Shown: positions 35,444-44,681 of the stretch, piece after piece
Layout: every line of letters starts with the position of its first letter
How positions within the stretch are numbered: position 1 is the stretch's first letter
Source of the DNA: VRUE01 sp035693025
GTDB taxonomy: Bacteria; Actinomycetota; Thermoleophilia; Solirubrobacterales; 70-9
DNA: 64,000 bases
Direction of reading: 5' to 3'
Assembly: GCA_035693025.1 (NCBI GenBank)
Contig: DASSHI010000026.1
Span: 37,271-101,270 of the forward strand
Position numbers and translations under genes: made by a program
Notes under the pieces: generated by a model
The model's input: only the letters and a program-made list of their open reading frames with translations
Told to the model about the DNA's origin: nothing
Database searches by the model: none

Positions 35444-35544
35444 ATGACGAGTCCCAGGCGTTGCCAGACAAGGACGCAGGGAGCGTGGCGTGCTCCGCAC
35501 GCGAGCGACCGAGGACGCCGTATGGCGACGCCTGGGGCCGTCAT
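35444..35544. repeat. Gene-junction inverted-repeat element, copy C
   Basis: A 101-bp element bounded by ATGAC and GTCAT between the DUF47 gene and pit. Arms CCCAGGCGTTGCCA and TGGCGACGCCTGGG; the central hairpin GCGTGC-TCC-GCACGC differs in sequence from copies A and B but keeps the pairing. Internal ACAAGGACGCAGGGAG and GAGGACGCCGTATGG blocks are conserved. On the minus strand its right end provides the TGA of the DUF47 gene (AAC TCA TGA CGG); TCAT flanks both ends (AACTCAT and TCATTCC), a possible 4-bp target duplication. Confidence 0.88.
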
Positions 35545-36170
35545 GAGTTCTTGATGACTATGCCCTCAAGGATTTGAGCGGCCGTCTCGGTCGCGTCGAT
35601 CGCGTTCTCGAGGACCGCGAACATGTCCTTCCAGCGGATCACCACCATCGGGTCGATCCCGTTGGAGAAGAGCGAGGCGACCGCGTCGCGGGAGATCCGG
35701 TCGCCGTCGTTCTCGAGCCGGTGAATCTCGATCCAGTACCGGTCCAGCCCCTTCAGCTCGCGCAGATGCTCGAGCCCGGCGGCGAGCTGCTCACAGGCGG
35801 CGACCAGCACCTTGGTCAGCGCCTGGGCCTGCGCCATCGGCGCTTCGATCTGGTACAGGCCGAGCAGGTCGGCGGCTTCCTCGGTGTAGTCGACGATGTC
35901 GTCCATCTGGGTCGCCAGGCTGTAGATGTCCTCGCGGTCGATCGGCGTGACGAAGGTCGAGTTGAGGCGTTTGACGATGTCGTGGGTGATCCGGTCGCCC
36001 TCCTGCTCGGCCTTGAGGATCTCGCGTGACAGGTCGGTCTCCTCGGGCCAGCTGCCCATCATCTCGTCGAGCAGGCGCGCGGCGCGAACGGCGTTCTGCC
36101 CGGCCTCGATGAAGAGGTCGAAGAAGGCGCTGTCGCGTGGCAGGAGCGAGAGGCGGACCACGCCGCTCAT
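35541..36170 (-). CDS. DUF47/PhoU-like Pit accessory protein
   Basis: A 209-aa all-helical protein of the PhoU-like DUF47 family. The metal-binding type motifs are visible: LKAEQEGDRITHDIVKRLN near residue 52 and REDIYSLATQMDDIVDYTEEA near 78, then HRLENDGDRISRDAV near 150 and DMFAVLENAIDATETAAQ near 185, i.e. two repeated ExxxD-type bundles. DUF47 proteins regulate PiT transporters. ATG 36170 is used. It sits directly before pit, separated by the inverted-repeat element, and 19 bases after ppk. Confidence 0.92.
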   Translation of the reverse strand: MSGVVRLSLLPRDSAFFDLFIEAGQNAVRAARLLDEMMGSWPEETDLSREILKAEQEGDRITHDIVKRLNSTFVTPIDREDIYSLATQMDDIVDYTEEAADLLGLYQIEAPMAQAQALTKVLVAACEQLAAGLEHLRELKGLDRYWIEIHRLENDGDRISRDAVASLFSNGIDPMVVIRWKDMFAVLENAIDATETAAQILEGIVIKNS

Positions 36171-36189
36171 CCTAGTGATCGAGCCGGGC

Positions 36190-38274
36190 TCAACCGGTCG
36201 CTGCGACGAACTGTTCCGCGCTACGCGAGGAGTGGCGCTTGCGCAGCTCCTTCTGGACGCTGCGCCGCTGCCCCTCGGGCGGGGCGAGTCGCGTCCAGAC
36301 GCCGCCCTCGTCGAGCTCCCAGGCATTGACGTTGTCGGCGAAGCAGCGCTCCATGACGTCGAGCAGCTCCACCCGCAGGCCCTCGTCTTCGATCGGCGCC
36401 ACCAGCTCGACGCGACTGTCGAGGTTGCGCGGCATCAGGTCGGCCGAGCCGATCAGCACCCGGGTCTCCTCGCCGCGGCGGAAAGCGTAGATGCGCGAGT
36501 GCTCGAGGAAGCGGCCGACGATCGAGACGACGCGGACGTTCTCGGAGACCCCAGGCACCCCCGGCCGCAGGCAGCAGACGCCGCGCACGTTGAGGTCGAC
36601 CTGCACGCCCGCCCGCGAGGCCTCGTACAGCGCCTGGATGCAGCCGGCATCGACCAGGGCGTTCATCTTCAGCGCGATCCGCGCCTCCTCGCCGGCGCGA
36701 TGGGCCTCGACCGTCGACTCGATCTCCGCGACTATGCGGTCGCGCATCGTCGTCGGCGAGACCAGCACCTTGCGGTACTCGGCGGGGTGGCCGTAGCCGG
36801 TGAGGAAGTTGAACATCTCGGCGACGTCGGCGCCGATCTCGGGGTCGGCGGTGAAAAGGCCGAGGTCGGTGTAGAGACGGGCGGTCGTCGGGTTGTAGTT
36901 GCCGGTGCCGATGTGGACGTACTCGCGTACCCGGTCGCCCTCGCGCCGGGCGACGAGCACCGCCTTGACGTGCGTCTTCAGCCCGGGGATGCCGTAGACG
37001 ACGTGGACGCCGGCCTCCTCCAGCGACTTGGCCCAGTGGATGTTGGCCTCCTCGTCGAAGCGGGCTTTGAGCTCGACCATGCAGACCGCCTGCTTGCCGC
37101 GTTCCGAAGCGCGGATCAGCGCCGGCACCAACGGCGAGTCGTCGCTCGTCCGGTACACCGTCTGCTTGATCGCCAGCACGTCGGGGTCGGCAACCGCCTG
37201 GGCGACGAAGCGCTCGACCGAGCTTGCGAAGGAGTCGTAGGGGTGATGGACGAGGATGTCCCCCTGGCGGATCGCGGTGAACATGTCGATCGGTTCGTCG
37301 TCTTCGCCCTGCAGGCGTAGCTGGGTCACCGGGGTCCAGGGCTCGAAGCGCAGCTCGGGATGACGGCCGGCGGCATCGACGACGTCACCGAGGTCGGCGA
37401 GGTCGATCAGACCGTCGACGTCGTAGACCTCGCGGTCTTCGAGGCGCAGCGCGTCGATCAGCTGTTCGCGCAGCTTCGGATTCATCCCGGCCGCCATCTC
37501 GAGCCGTACGACCTCGCCGAAGCGGCGCCTGCGCAGCTCGTCCTGGACCGCCTGCAACAGGTCGTCTGCCTCGTCGGAGATCGTGAAGTCGGCGTCGCGG
37601 GTGACGCGGAAGTAGCCGTAATCGACCACCTCGGCGCCGGGGAAGAGCGCGTCGAGGTTGGCCGCGATCGCCTCCTCCAGGGGCACGAAGACCTCGCCCT
37701 GCTCACCGATCCTCAGGAAGCGGCCGAGCAGCTCCTTCGGCACCTTGACCCTGGCGACGATCTCGGTGCCGCTGTCGGGATCGCGCAGCAGCACGCCGAG
37801 GCTGAGCGAGAGGTTGGAGATATAGGGAAAAGGGCGACCGAGGCCGACGACCAGCGGGGTCAGCGCCGGGAAGACCTGCTCGTGGAAGCGCGCGTCGATT
37901 TCGCGCCGCTCCTGCTCGCTCGCCGTCTCCAGCGAGACGATGCGGATTCCCTGCTCCTTCAGGGCCGGGCGCAGGACGCCGGTGAAGCACTCGTGCAGCC
38001 GTGTGTCGAGCTCGAGCACGCGGGACTGGATCGCATCGACCTGCTCGCCCGGGGCGAGGCCGTCCGGTCCGCGGGCGTCGATTCCGGCGTCGAGCTGGTC
38101 GAGCAGGCCGGCGACGCGGACCATGAAGAACTCGTCGAGGTTGGAGGCGTAGATCGCGCAGAAGCGGACCCTCTCCAACAGCGGCACCTCGGGATCCTCG
38201 GCCAGCTCGAGCACCCGCTGGTTGAAGTCGAGCCAGGAGAGCTCACGGTTGAAGTAGAGGGCCGGATCGTCGAT
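36190..38274 (-). CDS. ppk: Polyphosphate kinase 1, start codon unclear
   Basis: A PPK1 enzyme (694 aa from 38274) that makes polyphosphate from ATP. Seen: NRELSWLDFNQRVLE, SNLDEFFMVRVAGL, the catalytic-His segment EYVHIGTGNYNPTTARLY, and FLEHSRIYAF with the second His. The conserved N-terminal motif FNRELSWLDFNQ is coded upstream of the first GTG (38214), yet from there back to an in-frame TAA at 38319-38317 there is no ATG, GTG or TTG. ATC 38274 is the best-placed alternative start. An ATG at 38352 is in the same frame but is cut off by that TAA, which lies in a 42-bp palindrome. It lies in the phosphate cluster between ppx and DUF47. Confidence 0.9.
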   Translation of the reverse strand: MDDPALYFNRELSWLDFNQRVLELAEDPEVPLLERVRFCAIYASNLDEFFMVRVAGLLDQLDAGIDARGPDGLAPGEQVDAIQSRVLELDTRLHECFTGVLRPALKEQGIRIVSLETASEQERREIDARFHEQVFPALTPLVVGLGRPFPYISNLSLSLGVLLRDPDSGTEIVARVKVPKELLGRFLRIGEQGEVFVPLEEAIAANLDALFPGAEVVDYGYFRVTRDADFTISDEADDLLQAVQDELRRRRFGEVVRLEMAAGMNPKLREQLIDALRLEDREVYDVDGLIDLADLGDVVDAAGRHPELRFEPWTPVTQLRLQGEDDEPIDMFTAIRQGDILVHHPYDSFASSVERFVAQAVADPDVLAIKQTVYRTSDDSPLVPALIRASERGKQAVCMVELKARFDEEANIHWAKSLEEAGVHVVYGIPGLKTHVKAVLVARREGDRVREYVHIGTGNYNPTTARLYTDLGLFTADPEIGADVAEMFNFLTGYGHPAEYRKVLVSPTTMRDRIVAEIESTVEAHRAGEEARIALKMNALVDAGCIQALYEASRAGVQVDLNVRGVCCLRPGVPGVSENVRVVSIVGRFLEHSRIYAFRRGEETRVLIGSADLMPRNLDSRVELVAPIEDEGLRVELLDVMERCFADNVNAWELDEGGVWTRLAPPEGQRRSVQKELRKRHSSRSAEQFVAATG

Positions 38275-38305
38275 CGGCCAATCGTACTGCCGCGCCGTCC
38301 CAGCG

Positions 38306-38347
38306 CTGTGGACTTTTTACGTGCAGTAACGCGTAAAAAGTCCACAG
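38306..38347. promoter_or_regulatory. Perfect 42-bp palindrome at the 5' end of ppk
   Basis: Arms CTGTGGACTTTTTACG (38306-38321) and CGTAAAAAGTCCACAG (38332-38347) pair over all 16 bases around a 10-base loop. On the ppk strand it lies directly after ATG CC (ATG at 38352-38350) and encodes an in-frame TAA. The resulting 11-codon frame (38352-38317) reads MPCGLFTRYCT. If the 42 bases are taken out, ATG joins the ppk frame as MPAGTARQYDW before the conserved FNREL segment. It could be an inserted element, an attenuator with a leader peptide, or a phase-variable switch. It has no trailing U-run, so it is not a standard terminator. Confidence 0.8.
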
Positions 38348-38380
38348 GGCATCCCGTTCTTAACGGCCGCCGCGTCCGGT

Positions 38381-39307
<927 letters not shown>

Positions 39308-39344
39308 GTTCCCAGAAGCCCCGGATCTCAACCCGGCGACCTGC

Positions 39345-40028
39345 CTACTCGTCGGGATGCGAAGCATCCTCGAACTCGCGGAAGAGCCCCGTGACGACGA
39401 AGGCGACCTGCTCGCCGATGTCGACCGCGTTATCGGCGATCCGCTCGATCGCCCGCGCCGCCAGCAGCATCGTCATCGCCCATTCGCGCCGATCGGAGTC
39501 CTCGCCGATCTCCAGCGCCAGACGGAAGCACTTGCGGTTGAGGTCGTCGACGACGTCGTCCTGGCGGACGAGGTCGTGCGCCATCTCGACGTTGCGTTCC
39601 TCGAAGGCGCGCTTGGACTGACCGATCAGCGTGTGGGTCTGCCTGCCCATGGCCAGGATCAGCTTCACCATCTTCTCGTCAGCCGGTGGGTCGTTACCGG
39701 TCAACGGGATCAACTTGCAGATATTCACGCACTGATCGCCCATCCGCTCGACGTGCTTCAGCACGTGCAGCAGGGCGGAGATCAGCCGCAGGTCGGTCGC
39801 CACCGGCGACTGCGTTGCGAGCAGCGTGATCAGGCTCTGGTGCACCTCCAGGTAGCGGCCGTCGATGCGATCGTCGTCGGCGATCACCAGCTGCGCCAGC
39901 TCGACCTCCTGGCGCTCGACCGCCTCCAGGGTGCGTTCGAGCGCGGAGCTGACCAGCTCCAGCCCGCCGAGGCCGCCGGCCTCGAGGCGCTCCAGCTCCT
40001 CCTGGTATTCGACCCGTGCTTCGGGCAT
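39345..40028 (-). CDS. phoU: Phosphate uptake regulator PhoU
   Basis: A 227-aa helical protein with two PhoU three-helix bundles. Typical segments: the first repeat RIDGRYLEVHQSLITLLA and HVLKHVERMGDQCVNICK; the second RQDDVVDDLNRKCFRLA and RAIERIADNAVDIGEQVAF, with ExxxD/RxxDN metal-binding patterns. PhoU represses Pho signalling through the Pst transporter. The ATG overlaps the pstB stop by one base (TGATG). Confidence 0.94.
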   Translation of the reverse strand: MPEARVEYQEELERLEAGGLGGLELVSSALERTLEAVERQEVELAQLVIADDDRIDGRYLEVHQSLITLLATQSPVATDLRLISALLHVLKHVERMGDQCVNICKLIPLTGNDPPADEKMVKLILAMGRQTHTLIGQSKRAFEERNVEMAHDLVRQDDVVDDLNRKCFRLALEIGEDSDRREWAMTMLLAARAIERIADNAVDIGEQVAFVVTGLFREFEDASHPDE

Positions 40029-40885
40029 CAGCCGAACCGGCCGCTGACGTAGTCCTCGGTGCTTTTCTCGGCGGGGCTGGTGAAGATCGTCTCGGTCGGG
40101 CCGATCTCCACCAGCCGTCCCGGCTTGCCCGTTTCCTCGAGGTTGAAGAACGCGGTGACGTCGCTGGCACGAGCCGCCTGCTGCATGTTGTGGGTGACGA
40201 TCGCGATCGTGTATGAGCTCTTCAGCTCGCCGATCAGGTCCTCGATCGCCAGCGTCGCGACCGGGTCCAGCGCCGAGCAGGGCTCGTCCATCAGCAGCAC
40301 CTCGGGCTCGACCGCGATCACACGCGCGATGCAGAGCCGCTGCTGTTGGCCACCTGAGAGCCCCGAGCCGGGCTTGTCGAGGCGGTCCTTGACCTCGTCC
40401 CAGAGATGCGCCCCGCGCAGCGAGCGCTCGACGACCTCCTCCTTGTCAGCCTTCTTGACCCGGCCGCCGTTGAGCGTGAGCCCGGCGGCGACGTTCTCGC
40501 AGACCGACATCGTCGGGAACGGGTTTGGAGATTGGAAGACCATCCCCACCAGGCGCCGTACCTGCACCGGGTCGATCCCCTTGCCGTAGACGTCATGGCC
40601 GTCGAGGGCGATCCGCCCCTCGACCCGCGCGCCGGGCGTCAGCTCGTGCATGCGGTTGAGCGAGCGCAGGAAGGTCGTCTTGCCGCAGCCCGAGGAGCCG
40701 ATCAGCGCCGTCACCTTGTTCGGCGCGATCGTCATGCTGACGTCCTGCATGGCGTGGAAATCGCCGTAGAAGAGGTTGACCCGATCGGTCTCGACCGTCT
40801 TCGCGCGGCGGCAGTCGGCCGGCTGCGCCGCCGTAGTCATGCCGGAATCGCAGGGTCGCGCGATCGGCTGAGGGATGCGCATCAT
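40028..40885 (-). CDS. pstB: Phosphate ABC transporter ATP-binding protein
   Basis: A 285-aa ATPase of the high-affinity phosphate importer. Walker A is ALIGSSGCGKTTFLRSLN, the Pst-specific RMHELTPGARVEG follows, the signature is GLSGGQQQRLCIARV, Walker B EVLLMDEPCSALDP and H-loop IVTHNMQQAARASD. ATG 40885 overlaps the pstA stop (ATGATG); ATG 40840 (MTTAAQP) would give 270 aa and remove a variable leader. It is in the pstSCAB-phoU operon. Confidence 0.95.
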   Translation of the reverse strand: MMRIPQPIARPCDSGMTTAAQPADCRRAKTVETDRVNLFYGDFHAMQDVSMTIAPNKVTALIGSSGCGKTTFLRSLNRMHELTPGARVEGRIALDGHDVYGKGIDPVQVRRLVGMVFQSPNPFPTMSVCENVAAGLTLNGGRVKKADKEEVVERSLRGAHLWDEVKDRLDKPGSGLSGGQQQRLCIARVIAVEPEVLLMDEPCSALDPVATLAIEDLIGELKSSYTIAIVTHNMQQAARASDVTAFFNLEETGKPGRLVEIGPTETIFTSPAEKSTEDYVSGRFG

Positions 40886-41790
40886 CGGATCTCGGTTCTG
40901 TAGCGGCGGTAGACGAAACGGGCCGCGAGGTTGAGGACCATGACGATCGCGATCAGGGTCAGCGCCGCCGCCCAGGCCCGATCGTATGAGGCTTGTTTCA
41001 TCACTCCGGGGGTCCGGTACTCGCTGTAGGTGTAGACCGCGAGGTTCTGCATGCGGCCTTCGAAGGGGTTCGTGTTGATCGAGTCGACGATCCCGGTCGT
41101 GACCAGGAGCGGCGCGGTCTCGCCGACGATGCGGGCGACCGCGATCATCGTCCCGGTGACCAGGCCGGCGAAGGCGGTCGGCAGGACCACCTTGACGATC
41201 GTCCGCCACTTCGGCGTGCCCAGGGCGTAGGAGGCTTCGCGCAGGTGGTCGGGGACGATCTTCAGCACCTCCTCGGAGGAGCGGATCACGATCGGGATCA
41301 TCAGCACCGAGAGCGCCACCGCGCCCATCAGGCCGAGGCGGATGCCGGGGCCGAGGAAGATCGCGAAGAGCGCGTAGGCGAAGAGGCCGGCGACGATCGA
41401 GGGGATGCCGGTCATCACGTCGACGAAGAAGGTCAGGGCGCGGCGCAGGCGACCGCCGCCGTACTCGGTCAGGTAGACCGCGGCCATGATCCCGATCGGC
41501 ACCGAGATCGCCGCCGTCACCGCCGTGATCACGATCGTGCCGACGATCGCGTGGGCGGCGCCCCCGCCGCCGATCACCCCGCGCGACGACGTGGTGAAGA
41601 ATTCCCAGCTGATGCCGGGCAGGCCGCGCTTGACCACCTGGTAGAGCAGCGAGAAGAGCGGGATCAGAGCGACGACGAAGGCAGCGGCGATGAGACCGGT
41701 CATCAGCCGGTCGAACGCCTTGCGACGCCAGAGCGTCCCACCCGTCGGGGCGGCCAAGAGCGCCGGGGTCTCCGCCGAGGCCTGGATCAC
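40882..41790 (-). CDS. pstA: Phosphate ABC transporter permease PstA
   Basis: A 302-aa membrane protein with six helices. The permease EAA-like loop reads EVLKIVPDHLREASYALGTPKWRT (split around residue 200); GIMAAVYLTEYGG and FVDVMTGIPSIVAGLFAYAL are PstA-typical. It starts inside the end of pstC (ATGA) and ends inside the start of pstB. Confidence 0.95.
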   Translation of the reverse strand: MIQASAETPALLAAPTGGTLWRRKAFDRLMTGLIAAAFVVALIPLFSLLYQVVKRGLPGISWEFFTTSSRGVIGGGGAAHAIVGTIVITAVTAAISVPIGIMAAVYLTEYGGGRLRRALTFFVDVMTGIPSIVAGLFAYALFAIFLGPGIRLGLMGAVALSVLMIPIVIRSSEEVLKIVPDHLREASYALGTPKWRTIVKVVLPTAFAGLVTGTMIAVARIVGETAPLLVTTGIVDSINTNPFEGRMQNLAVYTYSEYRTPGVMKQASYDRAWAAALTLIAIVMVLNLAARFVYRRYRTEIR

Positions 41791-42677
41791 TGGACGTTCT
41801 GGCGGGCGACGATCGCCCGCGCGGCGAGGTTGGTCACCAGGGTTATCGCGAAGAGGACGAGCCCGGACGCGATCAGCGTGTTGACGGCGAGACCAGAGGA
41901 CTCCGGAAAGTCGAGGGCGATGTTGGCGGCGATCGTCGACGGGTTCGCCTGGCTGATCAGGTTGAAGGTGACGATGCCGGAGACCGAGAGGATGATCGTC
42001 ACCGCCATCGTCTCCCCCAGCGCCCGTCCGAGGCCGAGCATCGCGCCGCTGACGATCGAGGATCTGCCAAAGGGGAGAACGGTCATGCGGATCATCTCCC
42101 AGCGAGTGGCCCCCAGGGCCAGGGCGCCTTCCTGAAGCTTGCGCGGCGTCTGGGCGAAGACCTCGCGGGCGACGGCGGAGACGATCGGCAGGATCATCAC
42201 TGTGAGCACGAGACCGGCGACGAACATCGTCCGCCCGGTCACCGAGGCGGGGCCCTCGAAGAAGGGGATGAAGCCGAGGTGCCCTTCCAGCCAGCGCATC
42301 ACCGGGACCGCGGCGGGACCGAGCACGAATATCCCCCAGAGGCCGTAGACGATGCTGGGAATCGCCGCCAACAGGTCGACCAGGAAGCCGAGCGCGAGGA
42401 CGATGCGGCGCGGGGCGATATGGCTGATGAAGAGCGCCACCGCGATCGCCAGCGGCACGGCGAGAACGGCAGCGAGCGCCGCGGCGAGGACCGTGCCGAA
42501 GGCGAGCGGTGCGATGTATTCGACGAGGCTCTTGCCTTCCGGCAGTTCGGCGGGCGAGGCGCCGATCGTGGGCAGCGCTTCGATCAGGAGGAAGAGCGCC
42601 ACCCCGGCCAGCAGGGCGAGGACCGTCACCCCGGCCGCAGCTGCCAGGTTGGAAAAGGCGAGGTCCCCCCGACGCAT
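41787..42677 (-). CDS. pstC: Phosphate ABC transporter permease PstC
   Basis: A 296-aa membrane protein with six helices. Seen: FGTVLAAALAAVLAVPLAIA, FLVDLLAAIPSIVYGLWGIF and the cytoplasmic loop KLQEGALALGATRWEMIRM, typical of the Pst channel. It is 12 bases after pstS and overlaps pstA by four bases. Confidence 0.95.
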   Translation of the reverse strand: MRRGDLAFSNLAAAAGVTVLALLAGVALFLLIEALPTIGASPAELPEGKSLVEYIAPLAFGTVLAAALAAVLAVPLAIAVALFISHIAPRRIVLALGFLVDLLAAIPSIVYGLWGIFVLGPAAVPVMRWLEGHLGFIPFFEGPASVTGRTMFVAGLVLTVMILPIVSAVAREVFAQTPRKLQEGALALGATRWEMIRMTVLPFGRSSIVSGAMLGLGRALGETMAVTIILSVSGIVTFNLISQANPSTIAANIALDFPESSGLAVNTLIASGLVLFAITLVTNLAARAIVARQNVQ

Positions 42678-42689
42678 CCGATTCCCTTC

Positions 42690-43781
42690 CTAACCCGCTT
42701 CGATCGCTTCTACCGCCGGCATGATCTTCTTGCGCAGCGATTCCGAGAGGGGCGCGGAGCCGGCGTTTTCGGCTGCCGCCTTCTGCCCTTCGGCGCCGAT
42801 CGCGTATTCGAGATAGGCCTTGACGATTTCCGCTTCGCCCGCGGAGTCGTACTTGGTGCAGGCGATCGCCGAGGAGACGAGGACGATCGGGTAGGTGCCC
42901 TGCGATTCGGTCTTGCGATCGAGTTCGAAGGCGAAGACGTCCTTGCCCTTGCTCAGTTCCTTGTCTTCGGGTGACTCCTCGAGGATCTTGGCCGCGGCCT
43001 CGGGGGTCGGCTCGACGTATTCCTTGCCGACCTTGATCTTGGCCACACCCAGTTCGCCCGCTTGGCTGGCGTCGGCGTAGCCGATCGCGCCTTCGCCGGC
43101 GTTGACCGCTTCGACCACGCCGGAGGTGCCCTCGGCGGCCTCGCCGCCCTTGACCGGCCAGTCGCCGCTCACTTCGTGCTTCCAGACTTCAGGCGCGACC
43201 TTGGAGAGGTAGTCGGTGAGGTTTTCCGTCGTCCCCGACTCGTCGGATCGGTTGACCGGGACGATCCTGGTGCTCGGCAGCTCGACCCCCGGGTTCTCGG
43301 CGGCGATCGCCTTGTCGTTCCAGGTGGTGATTTCCTGGTTGAAGATCTTCGCCAGGGTGTCGGGGTCCAGTTGCAGCGATTCGACTTCCGGCAGGTTGTA
43401 GACGATCGCGATCGGCGAGATGTAGGCCGGGATCTCGACCAGCTCGCCCGGCTTGCAGCGCTCTGCCGCAGCCTTCAGCTCGCCTTCGTCTTCGGAGAGA
43501 GGAGTGTCGCTGCCGCCGTAGGCCGTGCCGCCGGCGATGAACTGTTCCCGACCGCCGCCGGAGCCGACCGGGTCGTAGGAGATGGTCACACCTGAGTTTT
43601 CGTTCTCGAAGTTCGCGATCCAGGCTTCCTGGGCGGCCTGCTGGGCGCTCGAGCCCGCGCCTGCAATCTGGCCCGAGAGCCCGCCTGACGAACTGTTGTC
43701 GCTGCTGCCGCCACAGGCGGCGACGCCGGCGGTCAACACCGCCAAGGAGACGATGACGGTCAACCATCTCGAGACACTCAC
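42690..43781 (-). CDS. pstS: Phosphate-binding lipoprotein PstS
   Basis: A 363-aa periplasmic/surface phosphate-binding protein. Lipoprotein signal WLTVIVSLAVLTAGVAAC, Ser-rich linker, then PstS motifs: GAGSSAQQAAQEAWI, YDPVGSGGGREQFIAG, GGSDTPLSEDE and VNRSDESGTTENLTDYL, which together form the phosphate cleft. GTG 43781 has a good AAGGAG ribosome site. It is the first gene of the pst operon; the PhoB-like regulator gene ends 63 bases upstream. Confidence 0.95.
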   Translation of the reverse strand: MSVSRWLTVIVSLAVLTAGVAACGGSSDNSSSGGLSGQIAGAGSSAQQAAQEAWIANFENENSGVTISYDPVGSGGGREQFIAGGTAYGGSDTPLSEDEGELKAAAERCKPGELVEIPAYISPIAIVYNLPEVESLQLDPDTLAKIFNQEITTWNDKAIAAENPGVELPSTRIVPVNRSDESGTTENLTDYLSKVAPEVWKHEVSGDWPVKGGEAAEGTSGVVEAVNAGEGAIGYADASQAGELGVAKIKVGKEYVEPTPEAAAKILEESPEDKELSKGKDVFAFELDRKTESQGTYPIVLVSSAIACTKYDSAGEAEIVKAYLEYAIGAEGQKAAAENAGSAPLSESLRKKIMPAVEAIEAG

Positions 43782-43844
43782 ACGGCACTCCTTCTGTCGT
43801 TTGGCGCGAAGCGCGGCCAGGACGGCCGCTCGCGAATCAGGCTC

Positions 43845-44624
43845 TCAACGACTGAGGGGGTGCTTGTTACGTGCTTGTGTCGAAGGTGTGAAAGAGCTGT
43901 AAAGAGACTTTGGGGAGTCGAGCGATTCCGGATCGAAGCGATAGCCGACGCCGAAGTGGGTGTGGATGTAGCCCCAGCCGGGCGAGAGCTTCTCCAGCTT
44001 CTGGCGCAGCTTGCGGATGAAGACGTCAACCGAGCGGTCGCCGTGCGCCATCGCGTAGCCCCAGACCCGCTGGTAGATCGCTCCGCGCTCGAGCACCTGC
44101 CCCTGCGACTCGGCGAGCAGCTGCAACAGCTCGAACTCGCGCCGGGTCAGGTCGAGGCTGATCTCACCGACGAAGGCCTGGAAGCGGTCGGCGCGGATCT
44201 CCACCTCCCCCACGACGACGGGGCCCGTTTCCACTCGGGGGCGGGCACGACGGCGGCGGCGGGAGACGGCTTCGAGGCGTGCGACCGCCTCTTCGGGATG
44301 GCAGGGCTTGGTGATCCAATCGTCGATCCCGAGACGCAGGCCCCGGACCCGCTGGGCCACGGTCGAGCGCTCGGTGCAGACGACGACGCCGAGGTCGGGC
44401 AGCATCCCGCAGACCCGCTCGAGGTAGGGCCAGGCATCTTCGCCGAGCGCGGTCGGGTCGACGAGCAGTGCGTTCAGCTTCATCGCGACCAGCTCCTCGG
44501 GGGGGATCGCGCCGGAGGTGGTGCGCTGCTGCCAGCCCGCGGCCTGGGTGCGCTTGGCCAGGACGGTGACGAAGCCGCTGTCGTCGTCGACAACCGCGAG
44601 CCTGATGGTCTGCTGCTGGTTCAC
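43845..44624 (-). CDS. OmpR/PhoB-family response regulator
   Basis: A 259-aa regulator. The receiver domain carries the acidic pocket LAVVDDDSGF, phosphoacceptor Asp in NALLVDPTALGED, Thr in VVVCTERS and Lys in WITKPCHPEE. The C-terminal winged helix shows LTRREFELLQLLAESQGQVL, QRVWGYAM and RSVDVFIRKLRQKLEK with HFGVGYRF. Start GTG 44624 precedes the first strand. Its place directly before pstS suggests PhoB function. No histidine kinase gene adjoins it, so its partner is elsewhere. Confidence 0.9.
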   Translation of the reverse strand: MNQQQTIRLAVVDDDSGFVTVLAKRTQAAGWQQRTTSGAIPPEELVAMKLNALLVDPTALGEDAWPYLERVCGMLPDLGVVVCTERSTVAQRVRGLRLGIDDWITKPCHPEEAVARLEAVSRRRRRARPRVETGPVVVGEVEIRADRFQAFVGEISLDLTRREFELLQLLAESQGQVLERGAIYQRVWGYAMAHGDRSVDVFIRKLRQKLEKLSPGWGYIHTHFGVGYRFDPESLDSPKSLYSSFTPSTQARNKHPLSR

Positions 44625-44681
44625 CGACAGAAGGAGTGTATGCACACCGCGAGACGCCGATGCCGTTCCTACGATGGCCTT

